Source: Rhodothermales bacterium
Lineage (GTDB): Bacteria; Bacteroidota; Rhodothermia; Rhodothermales; VXPQ01
Assembly: GCA_951812345.1 (NCBI GenBank)
Contig: OX638295.1
Coordinates: forward strand, 617,987 to 681,986
Direction of reading: 5' to 3'
DNA: 64,000 nt
Below the pieces are notes generated by a model. That model was not told the DNA's origin. It searched no databases and saw nothing but the letters and a program-made list of their open reading frames with translations. The translations under genes were made by a program, and so were the position numbers. This document shows, in pieces, positions 46,019 through 57,129 of the stretch (its first letter is position 1; each line of letters opens with the position of its first letter).

Positions 46019-46206
46019 CTCCCATCCGGGGTGCAGAGTGGCTTGGCGCTATTTGTCTCGCTAACCTTTGCGGTGTGCAGTGGCCTCTGGAGGAACAGGT
46101 ATGTCCATTACAGGTACAAAAAGTTTGCCTGTACGTATGCAACGCCCCATGATGCGACAAACGGATTGAGGGGGCGTAATGCCGTACTGGTACAACCGCT
46201 TGCGAT

Positions 46207-48333
46207 ATGTCGGAAACCGGCCCTGAACACAAACAACCGGAAGTGGACGATTCGTCCAGAGAGGAAAGCTCGCGGCCGCTGAAACGCAGGCCGAAGTTTG
46301 CAGTGTGGATATATCTGGCGATATTTCTGATGCTGCTCGTTCACATTTTGCTTTTCCGGTCTGTCGGGTCATCGAATCCGATCGACTACAGTACATTTCT
46401 TCAGTATGTGGAGAGCGGGTATGTCGACAAAGTGGTCGTTGTCAACGACCAGCGCATAGAGGGTACGTATACACCGGAAGCCGTCGAACGGGGAGTGGTC
46501 GAAGTACCGGAGCCGACAAACAATTTCCTTGCCGATCGCTCCGAAGAGACCTCCCTTGATTTTGCCAGTACGAAGCCCGACGACCATGATCTGACTGATT
46601 TCCTGCGGGATTACAATGAACAGGCCGGCGCCGAGGATAAATCCACTGTGGAATTTTCGGCCCGTGTCGAAGAGCGGTGGTTCGGCGGGATGCTGGCATG
46701 GATTTTCCCCCTTCTTCTCATTGTTTTCCTGTGGATTTTTCTGATTCGACGTATGAATCCGGGGTCCCAGGTGCTCAATATCGGAAAGAACAAGGCAGTG
46801 CTTTTCGACGCTATGGGAGATCAGCAGTTAACGTTCAAGGATGTGGCGGGACTTGACGAAGCCAAGGAAGAGGTTGCCGAGGTTGCCGATTTTCTAACGA
46901 CTCCGAAAAAGTTCATCAAGCTGGGCGGCAAGCTCCCCAAGGGCGTGCTGCTCGTGGGCCCCCCGGGAACTGGCAAGACCTTGCTGGCGAAGGCCGTCGC
47001 CGGGGAAGCCGGAGTTCCGTTCTTTTCCCTGTCCGGATCCGATTTCGTCGAGATGTTTGTGGGTGTTGGGGCCGCCCGTGTGCGCGATCTTTTCAAGCAG
47101 GCCAAGGAGAAGGCGCCCTGCATCATTTTTATCGACGAAATTGACGCCATCGGACGGACTCGCGGGCGCGGCATGATGATGGGGGCCAACGACGAACGCG
47201 AGAATACGCTGAATCAGTTACTTGTCGAGATGGACGGGTTCAATACCGACAAGGGGGTCATTATCATGGCCGCCACCAATCGCCCGGACGTACTTGACAG
47301 TGCATTGCTACGTCCCGGTCGTTTTGATCGACAGATCATGATCGACAAACCTGACCGGCGTGAGCGTGCAGAAATTTTCAGGGTGCATACCCGCCGGTTG
47401 GTGTTGCATGACGATGTGAATATGGAAGTGCTGGCTGGACAAACACCAGGTTTTGCAGGCGCCGAGATCGCCAATGTATGTAATGAAGCTGCCTTGCTTG
47501 CCGCCCGGGAAGAAAAGGAATCCATTGAGATGGAGGATTTTGAACATGCGATCGACAGAGTGATCGCCGGGCTTGAAAAGAAGAACAAACTCATTTCGCC
47601 AGAAGAACGAAAAATTGTTGCCTACCACGAGGCGGGCCACGCCATTACGGGTTGGTTTCTGGAGAACACGGATCCGGTTGTCAAGGTGTCGATTATACCA
47701 CGCGGTCTGGCCGCGCTCGGCTATGCCCAGTATCTTCCCGAAGAACGCTATCTCTACACCAAAGAGGCGTTGCTGGATCGGATGACCATGGCCATCGGAG
47801 GGCGTGTTGCCGAGGAAATTGTTTTCGGGCGTATTTCGACCGGGGCGCAGAATGATCTCGAACGCATTACCAGGATGGCGTATGCAATGGTCGTCTATTA
47901 CGGTATGAGCGAGCGAATCGGCTGTGTGTCTTATAATCGCTCGAACCGGGATGAAGACGCACCGGTTTTCGAAAAACCTTATTCCAACGAAACTGCTCGC
48001 ATTATCGACGAGGAGGTGCGAGTCATCATTGACGAGATTCGAGAGTGCGCGCGCACATTGCTGGAGGACAAGCGTGCATCCCTTGAGGATATGGCGCAAG
48101 CATTATTGAAAAAAGAAGTACTGGGCCCGAAAGAAATTGTCGAGATCCTCGGGCCGCGCCCGTATGGTGAATACATTTCGCTGAATGGCACTCCCGACGA
48201 GGAAGTTAGGGTGGAGGCTGGTGGCGGGGACGGTATCGTTGCAGATGGCCGTCATGCAGAATTTGACGAAGAGACCGCCCCGGATTCGGCGGTGAATGCT
48301 GAAGAAGGCGGGGAAACTGTCGGCAGTGCATAG
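46207..48333 (+). CDS. ftsH: ATP-dependent zinc metalloprotease FtsH
   Basis: Membrane-anchored AAA+ protease, 708 aa, degrading misfolded and regulatory membrane proteins. Two membrane segments (about 32-54 and 160-178) flank a periplasmic domain beginning [15 protein letters not shown]. The Walker A motif is GPPGTGKT (251-258), Walker B FIDEID, second region of homology RPGRFDRQI, and the zinc site HEAGH (474-478). An extra acidic segment after the periplasmic domain ([17 protein letters not shown]) and an acidic C-terminal tail lengthen it slightly. It lies between the PorW-like gene and the str operon. Confidence 0.97.
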   Translation: MSETGPEHKQPEVDDSSREESSRPLKRRPKFAVWIYLAIFLMLLVHILLFRSVGSSNPIDYSTFLQYVESGYVDKVVVVNDQRIEGTYTPEAVERGVVEVPEPTNNFLADRSEETSLDFASTKPDDHDLTDFLRDYNEQAGAEDKSTVEFSARVEERWFGGMLAWIFPLLLIVFLWIFLIRRMNPGSQVLNIGKNKAVLFDAMGDQQLTFKDVAGLDEAKEEVAEVADFLTTPKKFIKLGGKLPKGVLLVGPPGTGKTLLAKAVAGEAGVPFFSLSGSDFVEMFVGVGAARVRDLFKQAKEKAPCIIFIDEIDAIGRTRGRGMMMGANDERENTLNQLLVEMDGFNTDKGVIIMAATNRPDVLDSALLRPGRFDRQIMIDKPDRRERAEIFRVHTRRLVLHDDVNMEVLAGQTPGFAGAEIANVCNEAALLAAREEKESIEMEDFEHAIDRVIAGLEKKNKLISPEERKIVAYHEAGHAITGWFLENTDPVVKVSIIPRGLAALGYAQYLPEERYLYTKEALLDRMTMAIGGRVAEEIVFGRISTGAQNDLERITRMAYAMVVYYGMSERIGCVSYNRSNRDEDAPVFEKPYSNETARIIDEEVRVIIDEIRECARTLLEDKRASLEDMAQALLKKEVLGPKEIVEILGPRPYGEYISLNGTPDEEVRVEAGGGDGIVADGRHAEFDEETAPDSAVNAEEGGETVGSA

Positions 48334-48395
48334 ATTCTGATTCCGGGCTGCCACGCGGGTCCTCGATATTTTTTACTCGATCTTAACCGATTGCA

Positions 48396-48424
48396 TTGAA
48401 TCAAAATTAGATAAACACTATATT
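48396..48424 (+). promoter_or_regulatory. Candidate promoter of the str operon
   Basis: TTGAAT (48396-48401), a 17-bp AT-rich spacer and TATATT (48419-48424), about 100 bp upstream of the rpsL start. This is the best sigma70-like pair in the window and is placed where a strong ribosomal promoter is expected. Bacteroidota-type -33/-7 boxes are not obvious. Confidence 0.5.
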
Positions 48425-48523
48425 ATGAGGCTTGCGTTGTTCTGGCTTTTCCATGGAATCGTTCAGAATGACTCTGCGGCATCCCGATGCGCGCACCCAA
48501 AACATTGAACCTGTACCGATATC

Positions 48524-48898
48524 GTGCCAACCATTCAGCAGCTTGTTCGCCAGGGGCGAGCCCGAAAGCCTGTAAAAACCAAAGCTGCGGCGCTTGAAGG
48601 CAGTCCGCAGAAGAGGGGGGTCTGTACGCGCGTCTACACGACGACGCCGAAGAAGCCCAACTCTGCGCTTCGCAAGGTAGCGAAGGTGCGGCTTACGAAC
48701 GGTTATGAGGTTATCGCCTACATCCCGGGCGAGGGGCATAATTTGCAGGAGCATTCGATTGTACTTGTGCGCGGAGGGCGTGTAAAGGACTTGCCCGGTG
48801 TAAAGTATCACATTGTACGTGGCGCGCTGGACACGGCAGGCGTTGGAGATCGCATGCAGAGTCGGTCGAAGTACGGTGCGAAAAGGCCACGGAAATAA
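48524..48898 (+). CDS. rpsL: 30S ribosomal protein S12
   Basis: Decoding-centre protein, 124 aa, first gene of the str cluster. The start is GTG, giving [14 protein letters not shown]. The conserved loops are wild-type with Lys43 and Lys88 present ([12 protein letters not shown] and GRVKDLPGV), positions where streptomycin-resistance changes usually occur, so no such change is visible here. The C-terminus KYGAKRPRK is typical. rpsG starts 62 bp later. Confidence 0.98.
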   Translation: MPTIQQLVRQGRARKPVKTKAAALEGSPQKRGVCTRVYTTTPKKPNSALRKVAKVRLTNGYEVIAYIPGEGHNLQEHSIVLVRGGRVKDLPGVKYHIVRGALDTAGVGDRMQSRSKYGAKRPRK

Positions 48899-48960
48899 CT
48901 CGCCGGATTTTATTGTTCAAAGACAGGATGCCTGATCCGTATCGAAACAGGGTCTGAATC

Positions 48961-49428
48961 ATGCGCAGAAACAGAGCAGAAAAACGCAAGGCGGTCGAAG
49001 ATTCTGTCTACGGCGACGAGCTCGTGGGCCGTTTTATCAGCAGTGTGCTGAAAGACGGCAAGAAAAGCACGGCGCAACGACTTGTGTACAATGCTTTCGA
49101 GATTGCAGGGGAGCGCAGCGGCGAGCCGGGGGTCGAGATATTCAGAAAGGCTGTGAATAACGTGGCGCCGCTCATTGAGGTGCGTAGCCGCCGGGTTGGA
49201 GGCGCTACCTATCAGGTGCCCGTCGAAGTACGTCCCGAGCGACGTACAGCGCTGGCATTCCGCTGGATTATCAGATATGCGCGGGCCCGCAGCGACAAGA
49301 GCTTTGCGTTGCGGCTGGCGAATGAGTTACAGGCTGCTGCAAATGGCGAGGGAGGGTCTGTGAAGAAGAAAGACGACACCCACAGAATGGCTGAGTCCAA
49401 TAAAGCATTTGCCCACTTTCGGTTTTAA
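48961..49428 (+). CDS. rpsG: 30S ribosomal protein S7
   Basis: Primary 16S-binding protein of the 30S head, 155 aa, normal length. Family blocks are [52 protein letters not shown] and [14 protein letters not shown] [11 protein letters not shown]. It lies between rpsL and fusA, in the universal order; the fusA start at 49502 is 73 bp downstream. No unusual feature. Confidence 0.98.
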   Translation: MRRNRAEKRKAVEDSVYGDELVGRFISSVLKDGKKSTAQRLVYNAFEIAGERSGEPGVEIFRKAVNNVAPLIEVRSRRVGGATYQVPVEVRPERRTALAFRWIIRYARARSDKSFALRLANELQAAANGEGGSVKKKDDTHRMAESNKAFAHFRF

Positions 49429-49501
49429 TGAAAACGATGTTGTTCACAGCCTGTGGTCGCTTGTTTACGATCGCGGGTTTGCTTCATCGAAAACAAGATT
49501 G

Positions 49502-51598
49502 ATGGCCAGCGTAAAGACGATACCCCTTGAAAAAACCCGCAATATTGGGATCATGGCCCATATTGATGCGGGGAAGACTACCACGACGGAGCGCATCCTG
49601 TTCTATACGGGTCGCCTCCATCGCATGGGAGAGGTGCATGAGGGCGGTGCTACCATGGACTGGATGGAGCAGGAGAAGGAGCGTGGCATTACGATCACGA
49701 GTGCGGCGACCACCTGTTTCTGGAAAGATCATCGCATCAACATTATTGACACGCCGGGTCATGTGGATTTCACGATCGAAGTGGAGCGTTCCCTGCGCGT
49801 GCTTGACGGGGCTATTGCGCTTTTCTGCGCTGTAGGCGGGGTGGAGCCTCAATCCGAGACCGTATGGCGTCAGGCCAATAAGTACAGCGTGCCACGCATT
49901 GCCTTTGTCAACAAGATGGATCGCACGGGGGCCGATTTTGAGAATACCGTGCAGATGATGCGTGAACGACTGAAAGCACATCCCATCCCTGTGCAGATTC
50001 CTATTGGCGCAGGGGATATGTTTCGGGGCGTAATCGATCTGATCGAGGACAAGGCTATCGTATGGCACGACGAATCGCAGGGGGCAACCTGGGATGAGAT
50101 CGATGTTCCTGCAGATCTCAGGAAAGACGCTCGGCACTGGCGCATTCATCTTCTTGAAGCGATTGCGGAGTACAACGATGCGCTTCTGATGAAGTACCTT
50201 GAAGGTGAGGAGATCACGGCGCAAGAAATCAGAACGGCAGTGCGCGCGGCCACATTGAACATCGACATTACGCCGGTTTTCTGTGGCTCCGCGTTCAAAA
50301 ACAAGGGCGTGCAGCGTTTGCTGGACGGAGCCATTGACTACCTTCCGGGTCCTGTCGATATTCCGGCCGTATCCGGTATTCATCCGAGAACCGGCGATGC
50401 TTTCGAGCGCAATCCCGATCCATCAGCTCCGTTCAGTGCCATTGCGTTCAAAATTGCAACGGATCCCTACGTCGGGAAATTGACTTTTTTCCGCGTCTAC
50501 AGCGGTACGCTCAAGAAGGGTTCCCAAGTGATGAATGCCTCCTCGCAGAAGAAGGAGCGGATTGGACGCATTCTCTTTATGCATGCAAATCACCGCGAGG
50601 ATGTCGAGCATGTGGTTGCTGGAGACATTGCAGCGGCAGTCGGGCTCAAGCAAATCAGAACGGGAGATACGTTGTGTGATCCCGGACACCCGGTTGTGCT
50701 CGAACATATGGAATTTCCGGAGCCGGTCATTCGCATCGCGATCGAGCCGAAGACCAAGGCGGACGGGGACAAAATGTCGCAGGGCCTCATGAAGTTGTCT
50801 GAGGAAGACCCGACGTTTGTAGTCCGTACCGACGAGGAAACGGGACAGACGATCATTGCGGGGATGGGCGAATTACACCTTGAAATCATTGTGGACCGTC
50901 TGAAACGCGAGTTCCAGGTTGGCGCCAATGTCGGTCGCCCTCAGGTAGCGTATCGCGAAGCGATTACTGCCTCTTGGGACGAGCGCTACGTGCACAAAAA
51001 GCAGACGGGTGGCCGCGGGCAATTTGCAGAGGTGCATATCGAGTTCACGCCAACCGAGAATGGCGTGGGCTTCGAATTTGTCGACGAAGTCAAGGGGGGA
51101 AATATTCCGAAGGAGTTCATTCCCTCCGTAGAGAAGGGTATCAAGGCCGCTATGATGCAAGGCCCGTTAGCCGGTTATCCCATAGAAGGGGTCAAGGCTC
51201 GTCTCTACGACGGGAAGTACCACGATGTGGATTCCGACCAGAACGCCTTCGAGATTGCGGGCCGCATGGCTTTTCGTAGTGCGTCCCGGAAAGCAAAGCC
51301 GGTTATGATGGAGCCCATTATGCAGGTGGAGGTGATCACGCCGGAGGAATACATGGGCGACGTGATTGGTGACCTGAACAGCCGTCGGGGGCGTATCGAG
51401 AGTATGGCTCCGCGTCAGGATGCACAGGGCATCACGGCATCCGTACCTCTGTCGGAGATGTTCGGCTATTCAACCGATCTCCGATCCATCACGCAAGGAC
51501 GGGCTATCTATACGATGCAATTTGACCATTACGAAGAGGTGCCGAAGAGCATTGCCGAGGAGATCGTTTCGTCAAACGCCGGAGCCGTTGCGGCATAG
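49502..51598 (+). CDS. fusA: Elongation factor G
   Basis: Translocation GTPase, 698 aa. The G motifs are [23 protein letters not shown] and NKMDRTG; the remaining domains include VAYREAI and GRGQFAEV in domain IV. An in-frame start at 49409 inside the end of rpsG would add 31 residues unlike EF-G; the ATG at 49502 gives [17 protein letters not shown], the expected N-terminus. It is followed by tuf after 70 bp. A normal EF-G with no EF-G2-type features recognised. Confidence 0.98.
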   Translation: MASVKTIPLEKTRNIGIMAHIDAGKTTTTERILFYTGRLHRMGEVHEGGATMDWMEQEKERGITITSAATTCFWKDHRINIIDTPGHVDFTIEVERSLRVLDGAIALFCAVGGVEPQSETVWRQANKYSVPRIAFVNKMDRTGADFENTVQMMRERLKAHPIPVQIPIGAGDMFRGVIDLIEDKAIVWHDESQGATWDEIDVPADLRKDARHWRIHLLEAIAEYNDALLMKYLEGEEITAQEIRTAVRAATLNIDITPVFCGSAFKNKGVQRLLDGAIDYLPGPVDIPAVSGIHPRTGDAFERNPDPSAPFSAIAFKIATDPYVGKLTFFRVYSGTLKKGSQVMNASSQKKERIGRILFMHANHREDVEHVVAGDIAAAVGLKQIRTGDTLCDPGHPVVLEHMEFPEPVIRIAIEPKTKADGDKMSQGLMKLSEEDPTFVVRTDEETGQTIIAGMGELHLEIIVDRLKREFQVGANVGRPQVAYREAITASWDERYVHKKQTGGRGQFAEVHIEFTPTENGVGFEFVDEVKGGNIPKEFIPSVEKGIKAAMMQGPLAGYPIEGVKARLYDGKYHDVDSDQNAFEIAGRMAFRSASRKAKPVMMEPIMQVEVITPEEYMGDVIGDLNSRRGRIESMAPRQDAQGITASVPLSEMFGYSTDLRSITQGRAIYTMQFDHYEEVPKSIAEEIVSSNAGAVAA

Positions 51599-51668
51599 TC
51601 GCCGGCAAGGCAAACCCTTACTGAAACCATTTTTCTGAACACCTTATCGCCCAACAGAGCATTCAGCC

Positions 51669-52865
51669 ATGGCCAAGGAAACTTTTGAGCGCAGTAAGCC
51701 TCACGTGAACATAGGCACGATCGGACATGTGGATCACGGAAAGACTACGCTGACGGCAGCGATTACGCTGGTTTTAAATCGTCGCGTGGTAGATCCGGCG
51801 AATGCGATCCGTTCGTTTGATTCAATCGACAATGCCCCTGAAGAGCGCGAACGCGGCATCACGATCGCTACGGCGCATGTGGAGTATGCAACGGAGGCCC
51901 GGCATTATGCCCATGTGGATTGCCCCGGACACGCAGACTATGTCAAGAACATGGTGACGGGAGCGGCCCAGATGGATGGAGCGATCCTCGTGGTAGCGGC
52001 AACCGATGGTCCCATGCCACAGACCCGGGAACACATTCTGCTTGCTCGTCAGGTAGGCGTTCCTTACATCGTGGTGTTTTTGAACAAGGTGGACCTTGTC
52101 GATGACGAAGAGTTGCTGGAACTCGTCGAAATGGAGGTCCGGGAATTACTGGATACGTATGAATTCCCCGGAGACGATACGCCGGTCATTTCAGGTTCCG
52201 CACTGGGTGCGCTGAATGGCGAAACGGAGTGGGAGGACAAAGTCATCGAGTTGATGTCGGCGGTAGATACCTACATTCCGACGCCTGCTCGCGAGATGGA
52301 CAAGCCCTTTCTGATGCCTGTAGAGGATATTTTCTCCATTACGGGTCGCGGGACGGTTGCCACGGGACGCATCGAGCGCGGCGTTGTCAATGTGGGTGAA
52401 GCGGTGGAGATTCTGGGTATGCAGGAAGAGAAACTGACCTCCACGGTAACGGGTGTGGAGATGTTCAGGAAACTTCTTGACTCCGGTCAGGCCGGGGATA
52501 ATGTAGGATTGCTTCTCCGTGGCATCGACAAGGATGTTATCGAGCGCGGAATGGTGATCTGCAAGCCGGGCTCTATTACGCCCCATCGCCATTTCGAGTG
52601 TGAGGTGTATGTATTGTCCAAGGAAGAAGGAGGGCGTCATACGCCGTTCTTCAAAGGATATCGCCCGCAGTTTTACTTCCGCACCACGGATGTAACGGGG
52701 GATATCGAATTGCCTTCGGGCGTGGAGATGGTCATGCCCGGCGACAATACGCAGTTCGAGGTGAAGCTCATTCAGCCGGTAGCGATGGAGGAAGGGTTGC
52801 GGTTCGCGATTCGCGAGGGTGGCCGTACCGTGGGCGCCGGCGTGGTGACGAAGATACTGGATTAG
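51669..52865 (+). CDS. tuf: Elongation factor Tu
   Basis: Delivers aminoacyl-tRNA to the ribosome, 398 aa, close to the usual 393-400. G motifs: [18 protein letters not shown] and NKVD; C-terminal barrels include [17 protein letters not shown] and [22 protein letters not shown]. It stands in the classical place between fusA and rpsJ, the only copy seen here. A strong hairpin follows in the gap to rpsJ. Confidence 0.98.
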   Translation: MAKETFERSKPHVNIGTIGHVDHGKTTLTAAITLVLNRRVVDPANAIRSFDSIDNAPEERERGITIATAHVEYATEARHYAHVDCPGHADYVKNMVTGAAQMDGAILVVAATDGPMPQTREHILLARQVGVPYIVVFLNKVDLVDDEELLELVEMEVRELLDTYEFPGDDTPVISGSALGALNGETEWEDKVIELMSAVDTYIPTPAREMDKPFLMPVEDIFSITGRGTVATGRIERGVVNVGEAVEILGMQEEKLTSTVTGVEMFRKLLDSGQAGDNVGLLLRGIDKDVIERGMVICKPGSITPHRHFECEVYVLSKEEGGRHTPFFKGYRPQFYFRTTDVTGDIELPSGVEMVMPGDNTQFEVKLIQPVAMEEGLRFAIREGGRTVGAGVVTKILD

Positions 52866-52881
52866 CAGGAACGAGATATAG

Positions 52882-52910
52882 CCGCCACCGGCTCTATGGG
52901 TCGGTGGCGG
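52882..52910. promoter_or_regulatory. Strong hairpin between tuf and rpsJ
   Basis: CCGCCACCG (52882-52890) pairs perfectly with CGGTGGCGG (52902-52910) across an 11-base loop; the flanks G and T add a wobble possibility. No T-run follows, so it is not a classical terminator. It starts 17 bp after the tuf stop codon and ends 14 bp before rpsJ, near its ribosome-binding area, and may slow ribosomes, protect mRNA ends or bind a regulator. Confidence 0.6.
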
Positions 52911-52924
52911 TGACCGGAAGGATC

Positions 52925-53236
52925 ATGGCGGTAAATCAAAAAATTCGAATCAAGCTCAGGTCGTACGATCATCGGCTGATCGACAAGAGTGCGGGTAAAA
53001 TACTCCGTACGGTGAAGTCGACCGGTGCTGTCGTAAGCGGACCTATTCCCCTTCCTACGAAGCGGTCGGTCTATACCGTGCTGCGCAGCCCGCATGTGGA
53101 CAAGAAAAGTCGGGAGCAGTTCGAGACGCGAAGCCACGAGCGCCTGATCGATATTCTGTCCACCAGTAGCAAGACCGTGGATGCGCTCATGAAGCTGGAG
53201 CTTCCGAGTGGCGTCGATGTGGAGATCAAAGTGTAA
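52925..53236 (+). CDS. rpsJ: 30S ribosomal protein S10
   Basis: 30S protein of 103 aa, first gene of the S10 cluster. The family core is intact: [51 protein letters not shown] and [24 protein letters not shown] lies immediately upstream (52916-52921). A GTG at 52904 would add seven residues and cross the hairpin region; ATG 52925 matches the family start. It is followed by a lipoprotein gene instead of rplC. Confidence 0.97.
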   Translation: MAVNQKIRIKLRSYDHRLIDKSAGKILRTVKSTGAVVSGPIPLPTKRSVYTVLRSPHVDKKSREQFETRSHERLIDILSTSSKTVDALMKLELPSGVDVEIKV

Positions 53237-53270
53237 CGCCTGATTTGAATCCAGGCAAAAGAACGATGAG

Positions 53271-53738
53271 ATGACACGGAGTGTACTTTCCATATTAGCC
53301 TTGCTGGTTTTCCTGGTCGCGGGGTGCGATTCGAACGACGACGATCCTTCCGATGCGGAGAGGTTTGTCGGAACCTGGACGTCTACCGGCATCAGCGATA
53401 GCAATGGAGATCAGTCGGCGGAATTGGTGGCGCTCGTGAACAGTCTGACTGCCGTATTTCAGGCGGGCGACGAAGACCCTGCTTTTTTGATTACGGTGGA
53501 TTACAAGGATGACTCGGGACGCGAGGACCTGATGCTTCCCGGAACCTACGAGGTGGATGACGGACCGCGAACACTCACGTTGACGATACCCACTGGCGCG
53601 AGTCTCCCGTTCACGTATGCTTTTCAAAGCGACATACAGGTGAATCTTTCGTCCTCTGCGGCGTTCATTAATCCCATTTTCAACCCGAGTACGCCGTACG
53701 AGGGCAGGGCCACAATCACTGTTCAGAAGCAGTCATAA
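53271..53738 (+). CDS. Small lipoprotein inserted in the S10 operon
   Basis: A 155-aa exported lipoprotein lying between rpsJ and rplC. The N-terminus is a clean signal peptide with lipobox LVAGC (Cys19) followed by an acidic stretch ([11 protein letters not shown]). The mature part looks beta-rich: [47 protein letters not shown]. The FVGTW start and alternating strands recall lipocalin-like lipoproteins of Bacteroidota, but no family is assigned. It is 34 bp after rpsJ and only 2 bp before the rplC ATG, so it is co-transcribed and probably translationally coupled. Unusual location for a surface or periplasmic protein gene. Confidence 0.85.
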   Translation: MTRSVLSILALLVFLVAGCDSNDDDPSDAERFVGTWTSTGISDSNGDQSAELVALVNSLTAVFQAGDEDPAFLITVDYKDDSGREDLMLPGTYEVDDGPRTLTLTIPTGASLPFTYAFQSDIQVNLSSSAAFINPIFNPSTPYEGRATITVQKQS

Positions 53739-53740
53739 CC

Positions 53741-54376
53741 ATGGGCGGGCTGATCGGCAAAAAAGTTGGTATGACCAGTGTATTCGACGAGGTCGGGAAT
53801 AATATTCCCTGCACGCTCGTCGAGGTAACGCCGAATGTGGTCACCCAGGTGAAGACCGCCGATGGGGCGGATGGCTACGACGCGGTGCAGCTCGCAGCCG
53901 TCGAACGCAAGACCGGGCGGGTAACGCGCGCCCGGCGCGGTCATTATGATCGGGCGGGAACCTCGCCCAAGCACAAGTCGGTCGAATTCCGCCGTGATTT
54001 TGTTGGACAAGAGGTGTCGCTCGGGGACGAAATAGCTGTGGGCGATGTGTTCGAGGAAGGGGACATCGTGGATGTCGTCGGTATTTCGAAAGGGAAAGGT
54101 TTCCAGGGTGTTGTGCGCCGGCACGGTTTCAAGGGGGTCGGTTCGCGCACGCACGGGCAGCACAACCGGGAGCGCGCTCCGGGATCTATTGGCGCCTCCT
54201 CCGATCCTTCCCGCGTGTTTCCCGGCATGAAGATGGCCGGGCGTCAGGGCAACGCTCGTACGACCGTGCAGAATCTTGAGGTGGTGCAGGTGCTGGGTGA
54301 GCAGCATGTTCTTTTGCTGAAGGGCGCTGTACCGGGTCCCAGAGGAGGCTTTGTCACGATCCATAAAAAGAAATAA
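53741..54376 (+). CDS. rplC: 50S ribosomal protein L3
   Basis: Early-assembly 50S protein, 211 aa. Family blocks: GLIGKKVGMTSVFDE at the N-terminus, KGFQGVVRRHGF, THGQHNRERAPGSIG with the Gln often methylated, and FPGMKMAGRQGN. The gene begins 2 bp after the lipoprotein stop codon. rplD follows after 59 bp. Normal length and sequence. Confidence 0.98.
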   Translation: MGGLIGKKVGMTSVFDEVGNNIPCTLVEVTPNVVTQVKTADGADGYDAVQLAAVERKTGRVTRARRGHYDRAGTSPKHKSVEFRRDFVGQEVSLGDEIAVGDVFEEGDIVDVVGISKGKGFQGVVRRHGFKGVGSRTHGQHNRERAPGSIGASSDPSRVFPGMKMAGRQGNARTTVQNLEVVQVLGEQHVLLLKGAVPGPRGGFVTIHKKK

Positions 54377-54435
54377 TCGTCCTGTTTCGGGCCGGGGGAT
54401 ACTCCGCCGCCCGCCCGCGCAGGTCCGGACACATT

Positions 54436-55083
54436 ATGAATGCCAAGGTTTTCGGTTCTGACGGGAGTGCGACCAAGCGCAAGGTGAAACTGGACCCTTC
54501 TGTGTTTGCGATCGAACCCAATGACCATGTTATCTGGCTGGATGTACGGAGAATACAGGCCAGTGCACGGCAGGGGACGCATAAAACGAAGGAACGCAGC
54601 GAAGTGCGGGGGAGCACCAGAAAACTGTATCGTCAGAAAGGTACAGGGTTTGCGCGTGCGGGCTCCAGAAAATCGCCGCTTCGCCGGAGTGGCGGGACGT
54701 TTTTTGGGCCGCGCCCCCGGCAGTACGGTTTCAAAATGAATGTGAAGGCGAGCCGTCTTGCCCGCCGGTCGGCGCTCAGTTACAAGGCGCAGGGAGATGC
54801 GTTGCGTGTGGTGGGAGATATGCAGTACGACGAGCCCAATTCCCGAAAGCTTTCGGAGCTCATGACGACAATGGGGCTTTTCGGCAACAAGGTGCTTGTG
54901 CTTACGGAAACGCATAGCCCGGAGGTGTATCGTTCAAGCAGTAACCTTCCACGCGTCCGGGTTAAGGAGGCGCAGCATGCCTCGACACTCGACATTCTCG
55001 AAGCGGATGTAGTGCTGTTTGAGGAAGGAGCCCTGGCGCTCCTCACCCGGCTGCTGGGGTCCAGTGAAAAAGCTGCGGCCTGA
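54436..55083 (+). CDS. rplD: 50S ribosomal protein L4
   Basis: Exit-tunnel protein, 215 aa. The loop that reaches into the tunnel is present (EVRGSTRKLYRQKGTGFARAG then SRKSPLRRSGGTFFGPRP). In enterobacteria L4 also represses its own S10 operon through a leader structure; here no such leader is proven, though the tuf-rpsJ hairpin is a possible site. rplW follows after 38 bp. Its position is the standard one. Confidence 0.96.
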   Translation: MNAKVFGSDGSATKRKVKLDPSVFAIEPNDHVIWLDVRRIQASARQGTHKTKERSEVRGSTRKLYRQKGTGFARAGSRKSPLRRSGGTFFGPRPRQYGFKMNVKASRLARRSALSYKAQGDALRVVGDMQYDEPNSRKLSELMTTMGLFGNKVLVLTETHSPEVYRSSSNLPRVRVKEAQHASTLDILEADVVLFEEGALALLTRLLGSSEKAAA

Positions 55084-55121
55084 GCCGCGATATTGCGAAC
55101 GGATCGACGAAAAAAACCGCC

Positions 55122-55421
55122 ATGACTGACGACATACTCATCCAGCCGCTGGTTACCGAAAAGCTGACAAGGCTCATGGAAGAGAACCATTATACCTTCC
55201 AGGTTCGGCTGGACGCCAATAAGGTGGAGATCAAAAAGGCGGTACAGGAGCGTTATCCGTCTGTCTCGATCAAGAAGGTTCGCACCTATATCGTCCGGGG
55301 CAAGCAGCGCACTCAGCGTACCCGGCGCGGCATTGTGCAAGGGCGCACCGCACGACACAAGCGGGCTATCATAACGCTTCACCCGGATTCGGAACCCATC
55401 GACTTTTTCGAGCAGGTTTAA
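55122..55421 (+). CDS. rplW: 50S ribosomal protein L23
   Basis: Tunnel-exit protein of 99 aa, docking site for trigger factor and SRP. Family pattern: ILIQPLVTEKLTRLMEENHYTFQV, ANKVEIKKAVQERYPSVSIKKVRT. The middle loop before the last strands is basic and slightly long (RGKQRTQRTRRGIVQGRTARHKRA), as in other Bacteroidota. rplB follows after 49 bp. Confidence 0.96.
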   Translation: MTDDILIQPLVTEKLTRLMEENHYTFQVRLDANKVEIKKAVQERYPSVSIKKVRTYIVRGKQRTQRTRRGIVQGRTARHKRAIITLHPDSEPIDFFEQV

Positions 55422-55470
55422 TACGCATTGCGAAGCAGGGGCTTACCCCTTATCGAATCGCTCATAACCC

Positions 55471-56295
55471 ATGGCCATCAGGAAAGTAAAGCCGACGTCC
55501 AACGCCAGACGGCAATATACGCTCGATGCTTTCGACGACATTACCTCGTCGAAGCCCGAGAAAAGTTTGCTGGCTCCGTTGAAGCACAAGGCCGGCCGTA
55601 ACAACACGGGTCGGATTACGACTCGTCACCAGGGCGGGGGACACAAGCGGCGGTATCGTATCATCGACTTCAAGCGCAACAAAATAGGGGTCCCGGCACG
55701 GGTCGCCACCATCGAGTATGATCCGAATCGTTCGGCCCGCATCGCGCTGCTGGCTTACGTCGACGGTGAAAAGCGCTATATCATTGCTCCCGATGGGGTG
55801 GAAGTGGGTATGACCCTTCAGAATGGCCCAGATGCGCCGCCCGAACCGGGCAACTGTCTTCCGCTGTCCAACATCCCTCTCGGCACGCAGGTGCATGCTA
55901 TTGAAATGCGTCCCGGAAAAGGAGCGCAACTGGCTCGCTCAGCCGGCGCCGGTGCGCAGCTCACGGCGCGCGAAGGGAAGTACGCTACCCTCAAACTTCC
56001 TTCGGGAGAGACCCGCCTTGTTCCTGTGCAGTGCATGGCGACCATCGGTACGGCGAGCAATCCGGATCATATGAACATAGATATCGGAAAGGCCGGGCGC
56101 AGCCGGTGGCTCGGCATACGCCCGAAGACGCGCGGAGTGGCGATGAATCCGGTGGATCACCCCATGGGCGGCGGGGAAGGAAAGGCGTCTGGAGGGCTTC
56201 CGCGTTCTCCGCATGGCGTGCCGGCCAAGGGGTACAAGACACGCAAGAAAAACAAGCAATCCGACAAATACATTGTCCGGCGTCGAGGGCGATAG
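55471..56295 (+). CDS. rplB: 50S ribosomal protein L2
   Basis: Core 23S-binding protein near the peptidyl-transferase centre, 274 aa (usual 273-277). Conserved blocks: [36 protein letters not shown], and [18 protein letters not shown] with the conserved functional His region. The C-terminal [19 protein letters not shown] tail is typical. rpsS starts 47 bp downstream. Confidence 0.98.
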   Translation: MAIRKVKPTSNARRQYTLDAFDDITSSKPEKSLLAPLKHKAGRNNTGRITTRHQGGGHKRRYRIIDFKRNKIGVPARVATIEYDPNRSARIALLAYVDGEKRYIIAPDGVEVGMTLQNGPDAPPEPGNCLPLSNIPLGTQVHAIEMRPGKGAQLARSAGAGAQLTAREGKYATLKLPSGETRLVPVQCMATIGTASNPDHMNIDIGKAGRSRWLGIRPKTRGVAMNPVDHPMGGGEGKASGGLPRSPHGVPAKGYKTRKKNKQSDKYIVRRRGR

Positions 56296-56342
56296 GCGCG
56301 CTTGGCGCCTGATTGTTTCCGGAAAGATCAGAGTACAGCAAG

Positions 56343-56627
56343 ATGGCACGTTCACTACGCAAAGGACCTTACGTTCACTTTAAGTTGCAACGCAAGGTGG
56401 ATGCCTTGAATAAGAGTAACGCAAAAAAGGTGATCAAAACCTGGAGTAGGGACTCCATGATCACGCCGGAATTCGTCGGGCATACATTCGCCGTACACAA
56501 TGGGAAACAGTTTATTCCCGTATATGTGACGGAGAATATGGTCGGACACAAATTGGGCGAGTTTTCGCCCACACGTTCTTTTCGGGGACACGCCGGGAAG
56601 AGCACGGACAAGCGTATGAAACGATAA
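56343..56627 (+). CDS. rpsS: 30S ribosomal protein S19
   Basis: 30S head protein, 94 aa. The ATG at 56343 yields [18 protein letters not shown]; a start at 56313 adds ten unrelated residues and is rejected. Blocks: [25 protein letters not shown] and [15 protein letters not shown]. It lies between rplB and rplV, as usual. Confidence 0.97.
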   Translation: MARSLRKGPYVHFKLQRKVDALNKSNAKKVIKTWSRDSMITPEFVGHTFAVHNGKQFIPVYVTENMVGHKLGEFSPTRSFRGHAGKSTDKRMKR

Positions 56628-56696
56628 TAGCAAAAGTCGCGCTCCGCGTTGCCGCGCTGGCTCTAACGGCCTCCGCACAGGTTACCAGGACGCACG

Positions 56697-57080
56697 ATGA
56701 CTATGGAAGCACGCGCCATCAGAAAGCACATTCGGAGCTCGCCCCGCAAGATGCGTACGGTGATCAATCTCGTTCGCGGGAAGACGGTTGCTGATGCACT
56801 CAGCATTCTGCACTATCAGCCGCACAGGATAACCCGCCCGGTCGAATTGACAATTCAATCAGCGGTCTACAACCTGATGGACAGGAATCCGGATGATCGG
56901 TTTGAAGAAAGCGATCTGATAGTAAAGGAGATACGAGCGGATGAAGGGGCACGCATGAAGCGTTTTCGTCCGGTGTCCCGTGGTCGTGCGCACCCTATAC
57001 TCAAGCGTTCGTGCCATCTGACGGTGGTAGTGGCTACGACGGGCGAGACCGAAGTGGAACAGCCGGATGACGACGTGTGA
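56697..57080 (+). CDS. rplV: 50S ribosomal protein L22
   Basis: Tunnel-wall protein, 127 aa. The extended hairpin that reaches the tunnel is present (IRADEGARMKRFRPVSRGRAHPILKRSCHLTVVV), with the conserved Arg-rich tip. N-terminal block: ARAIRKHIRSSPRKMRTVINLVRGK. A short acidic tail (EVEQPDDDV) extends beyond the usual end. rpsC starts 49 bp later. Confidence 0.96.
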   Translation: MTMEARAIRKHIRSSPRKMRTVINLVRGKTVADALSILHYQPHRITRPVELTIQSAVYNLMDRNPDDRFEESDLIVKEIRADEGARMKRFRPVSRGRAHPILKRSCHLTVVVATTGETEVEQPDDDV

Positions 57081-57129
57081 GGCGCCATTACGCAACCACA
57101 GGACATGACACGCTAAAAAGAGAAAGACA

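Noticed and set aside
48524..48898. Streptomycin-resistance changes in S12
   Set aside because: Lys43 and Lys88 are both the ordinary residues.
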